From JALZOC01 sp035758845 (lineage in GTDB: Bacteria; Acidobacteriota; Vicinamibacteria; Vicinamibacterales; 2-12-FULL-66-21): DNA of 64,000 nt. The notes below the pieces were generated by a model that was not told the DNA's origin, made no database searches, and was given only the letters and a program-made list of their open reading frames with translations. This document shows, in pieces, positions 62,071 through 64,000 of the stretch; position 1 is the stretch's first letter, and each line of letters opens with the position of its first letter. The position numbers and the translations under genes are program-made. The stretch spans positions 9,314-73,313 of the forward strand of contig DASTVZ010000140.1 in NCBI GenBank assembly GCA_035758845.1, written 5' to 3'.

Positions 62071-63296
62071 TACGTGCGGTACTCCGCATTGATCCGCACA
62101 TACTCCGCGCTGAGGTCGCACGTCCACATCTGCGATGTTCCCGATCCGCGTGTCCCCATGTCGACGGCGACGACAAGGTCGCTGCCCTTCAAATACTCGG
62201 CGGCTGCCGGTGCGCGCTCGTCGTGCGGCGTACCTTCGCTGAACAGTTCAATCGGCCCAATACGCACGGCGGCTGAATCCAGAACGAAGCTCGATCCCGA
62301 TCGTCCTGCAACGGCAACCAGGCGACCCCAGTTTGGATCGCCGCCGTGGATCGCTGTCTTTACCAGCAGTGAATTCGCGATCGCCCGCGCCGCCTGTCGG
62401 GCCTCGGCGTCGGATACGGCACCGGTCACTCGAACAGTGACGAGTTTGGTTGCCCCCTCGCCGCCGCGGACAATCCCAATCGCGAGTGGCTCGCAGACCT
62501 GGCGCAACGCGTCGACGAGCACTGAGTAATCCTCGTCTCCGAGTTGCACACCGCTCGCCCCGTTGGCGAGGACAAGAACGCAGTCATTGGTGGAGCACTC
62601 GCCGTCGACCGTGATTGCATTGAACGTGTCGTTCACGACGGCCTTGAGGGCTCGCTGCAATAGAGCCGGTTCGACACCCGCATCGGTGGTCAGGAAGGCG
62701 AGCATCGTCGCCATGTTCGGTTCGATCATGCCGGAGCCCTTGGCGATTCCGCCGACTCGGAACGATCCCGCCCGGCTCGCCATTTCCGCGGATGCGCTCT
62801 TGGGAAACGGGTCCGTTGTCATGATGGCTCGCGCGGCGTCGTCACCTCCGGTCGGTGCGAGTGCCGCCGCGGCGGCAGTAATACCGCGCGTGACCTTCTC
62901 CATGTCGAGCTTGACGCCAATCACTCCCGTCGAGGCGACCAGGACGTCGGGAACATTGCAGCCGATAGATGAGGCTGTACGGACAGCCATCGCCTCGGCA
63001 TGACGCATCCCCTCGATGCCGGTACACGCGTTGGCGCAGCCGCTGTTCACGACGATCGCTCGAGCGCGCCCTGATGACACGGAAAGATTGCGGCGTGAGA
63101 CGGTCACCGGCGCGGCCTGCGCGCGATTGATTGTGAATACGCCCGCGGCGGACGCGTCGGTGTCGGAGACGATCAGCGCGAGGTCGAGTCCGGACGCCTT
63201 GATTCCGCACGCCACGCCGGCCGCACGGAACCCCTTCGGCGTCGTGACGCTGCCCTCTATGGGGGCAGCCGAGATGCGGCTCAGGATCCCGCTCAT
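62070..63296 (-). CDS. argJ: Bifunctional ornithine acetyltransferase/N-acetylglutamate synthase
   Basis: Recycles the acetyl group in arginine synthesis (408 aa). The autocatalytic cleavage site is intact as GSGMIEPNMATMLAF (nucleophile Thr of the beta chain). Start MSGILSRISAAPIEGSVTTPKGFRAAGVACGI is the family N-terminus; it overlaps the GNAT stop as ATGA. A longer upstream frame is a shadow. Also marks: STGVIGVKLDMEKV and SLLVKTAIHGGDPNWGRLVAVAGRSG. Confidence 0.96.
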   Translation of the reverse strand: MSGILSRISAAPIEGSVTTPKGFRAAGVACGIKASGLDLALIVSDTDASAAGVFTINRAQAAPVTVSRRNLSVSSGRARAIVVNSGCANACTGIEGMRHAEAMAVRTASSIGCNVPDVLVASTGVIGVKLDMEKVTRGITAAAAALAPTGGDDAARAIMTTDPFPKSASAEMASRAGSFRVGGIAKGSGMIEPNMATMLAFLTTDAGVEPALLQRALKAVVNDTFNAITVDGECSTNDCVLVLANGASGVQLGDEDYSVLVDALRQVCEPLAIGIVRGGEGATKLVTVRVTGAVSDAEARQAARAIANSLLVKTAIHGGDPNWGRLVAVAGRSGSSFVLDSAAVRIGPIELFSEGTPHDERAPAAAEYLKGSDLVVAVDMGTRGSGTSQMWTCDLSAEYVRINAEYRT

Positions 63297-63901
63297 GCGG
63301 GCACCGCGTGTTGGTCGGCGTCGGCAAAGACCGGAACAGGATCCAGTTGCAGTCGTTCGACATTTGGCCGTCGCGCCGCCACCGAGCGACCTGCATAGAT
63401 CACGGCCGCCGGTTGTTCTGGCCGGATCTGCACTCCCGCGCGCAGTGGCAGGGTCACGGCATACTGACCGCAGCGGCGGAAAAGCGGGCATGACGTGCAA
63501 TCGTGCGCGATCTTCTCCGCCACCCACATGTGCGGAACGATCGTGAATCCCATCTTCACGAAATGCGAGGGCTGGTGGGTAAAGGCGCACAGCGTGGCAA
63601 ACCCGCGTGCCGCCGCTCCTGCCGCCAGCTCGGTGACGAGCCGTGGCCCGATGTGATTTCCACGGGCGCGTTGCGCGACGACCAGCGACCGAACCTCCGC
63701 AACCGTCTTACTCAACGGGGCGAGTTCGGCGCACGCGATCACGCACCCTTCCCATTCCGCGACGATGAATCGCGTGGCGTGCGCCACGACGTCGTCCATC
63801 GTCCGGGGCAACAGGTGACCGACTTCGAGATTGTCCGAAATCAGCGCGTGAATCGCTGGCGCATCTGAAGTGGCTGCCTGTCTGAACGTCACCATGTTCA
63901 T
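63293..63901 (-). CDS. GNAT N-acetyltransferase (probable N-acetylglutamate synthase)
   Basis: 202 residues. GNAT fold with VRSLVVAQRARGNHIGPRLVTELAAGAAARGFATLCAF (acetyl-CoA loop). A Cys-rich motif CTSCPLFRRCGQ (~140) is unusual for GNATs and seen in ArgA-like proteins of Acidobacteria/Chloroflexi. Located between argD and argJ with ATGA overlaps on both sides, so it likely primes arginine synthesis by making N-acetylglutamate. An ArgA/ArgH-type assignment is inferred from context. Confidence 0.83.
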   Translation of the reverse strand: MNMVTFRQAATSDAPAIHALISDNLEVGHLLPRTMDDVVAHATRFIVAEWEGCVIACAELAPLSKTVAEVRSLVVAQRARGNHIGPRLVTELAAGAAARGFATLCAFTHQPSHFVKMGFTIVPHMWVAEKIAHDCTSCPLFRRCGQYAVTLPLRAGVQIRPEQPAAVIYAGRSVAARRPNVERLQLDPVPVFADADQHAVPA

Positions 63902-64000
63902 CGTTGTTGTCCCCCGAATGCCGCAACGAACGCGGCGTCCAGCAGTCCAATTGCCTCGTCCAGTTCCTCGTTCGTGATGATGTACGGCGGCAGAAGCCGT
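63898..64000 (-). CDS. argD: Acetylornithine aminotransferase, C-terminal end only
   Basis: Only the last 33 codons are in the window (RLLPPYIITNEELDEAIGLLDAAF), the typical C-terminus of class III PLP aminotransferases. The TGA overlaps the GNAT start as ATGA. The argD identity rests on the arginine-gene context, since class III aminotransferases share this tail. Confidence 0.75.
   Translation of the reverse strand, partial: RLLPPYIITNEELDEAIGLLDAAFVAAFGGQQR

Overview
The window is about 64 kb of GC-rich chromosome carrying mostly housekeeping and metabolic genes. It fits a free-living Gram-negative heterotroph. The secreted S9, M28 and DUF885 peptidases, the Tat-exported DUF1800/DUF1501 pair, the Vms1/ANKZF1-like release-factor gene and the general gene style suggest an Acidobacteriota relative, perhaps class Vicinamibacteria. 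This assignment is inference: there is no rRNA gene here.

Layout. 1-3.1 kb (minus): the 5' part of mutS2 and an isolated larB. 3.1-6 kb (plus): a membrane glycosyltransferase and citrate synthase. 6-9.9 kb (minus): a Tat-dependent amidase, a secreted hypothetical, a GrpB-family protein and two small membrane proteins. 10-13.7 kb: ada and phzF face each other with an IS110-family element between them. 13.9-24.1 kb (plus): topoisomerase IV parC, a PQQ-propeller/EF-hand protein, sucA, sucB and topoisomerase IV parE. 24.1-41.3 kb: a mixed region with a quinone oxidoreductase, FRG protein, nicotinate phosphoribosyltransferase, DUF885 peptidase, VTT membrane protein, VLRF1-like protein, FAD oxidoreductase, DUF1800/DUF1501 pair, TIGR01777 epimerase, S9 peptidase, acyltransferase and AAA-type ATPase. 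41.4-44.4 kb: an M28 lipoprotein peptidase and a DUF4097 protein. 44.5-51.4 kb (minus): a histidine operon transcribed hisL-hisI-hisG-hisD-hisC-hisB-hisH-hisF-hisA. 51.4-60.8 kb: gamma-glutamyltransferase, glgX, a SWIB-domain protein, an outer-membrane barrel, a second S9 peptidase and a second quinone oxidoreductase. 60.8-64 kb (minus): an arginine cluster argD(partial)-GNAT-argJ-argF.

The most informative non-coding feature is a histidine attenuator just upstream of hisI. A 25-residue, His-rich leader peptide (8 His) is followed by a rho-independent terminator, and a segment inside the leader ORF is exactly complementary to the 5' arm of that terminator. The last enzyme of the operon, HisA, looks like the eukaryotic (yeast His6) type.

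The second theme is unusual intergenic DNA. (i) A roughly 75-90 nt repeat ends in a GC hairpin, occurs four times, and one hairpin base pair covaries between copies. (ii) Long imperfect hairpins are built from degenerate arrays of a short word on one arm and its complement on the other, with a different word at each locus; they sit inside operons (hisI-hisG, sucB-parE) and between convergent genes, and similar word arrays appear in frame inside four coding genes. (iii) A short GGTTTCAAAACC-type motif directly follows the stop codon of three genes. These three, with the attenuator, are the best candidates for undescribed biology here. No tRNA, rRNA, CRISPR array or prophage was seen.
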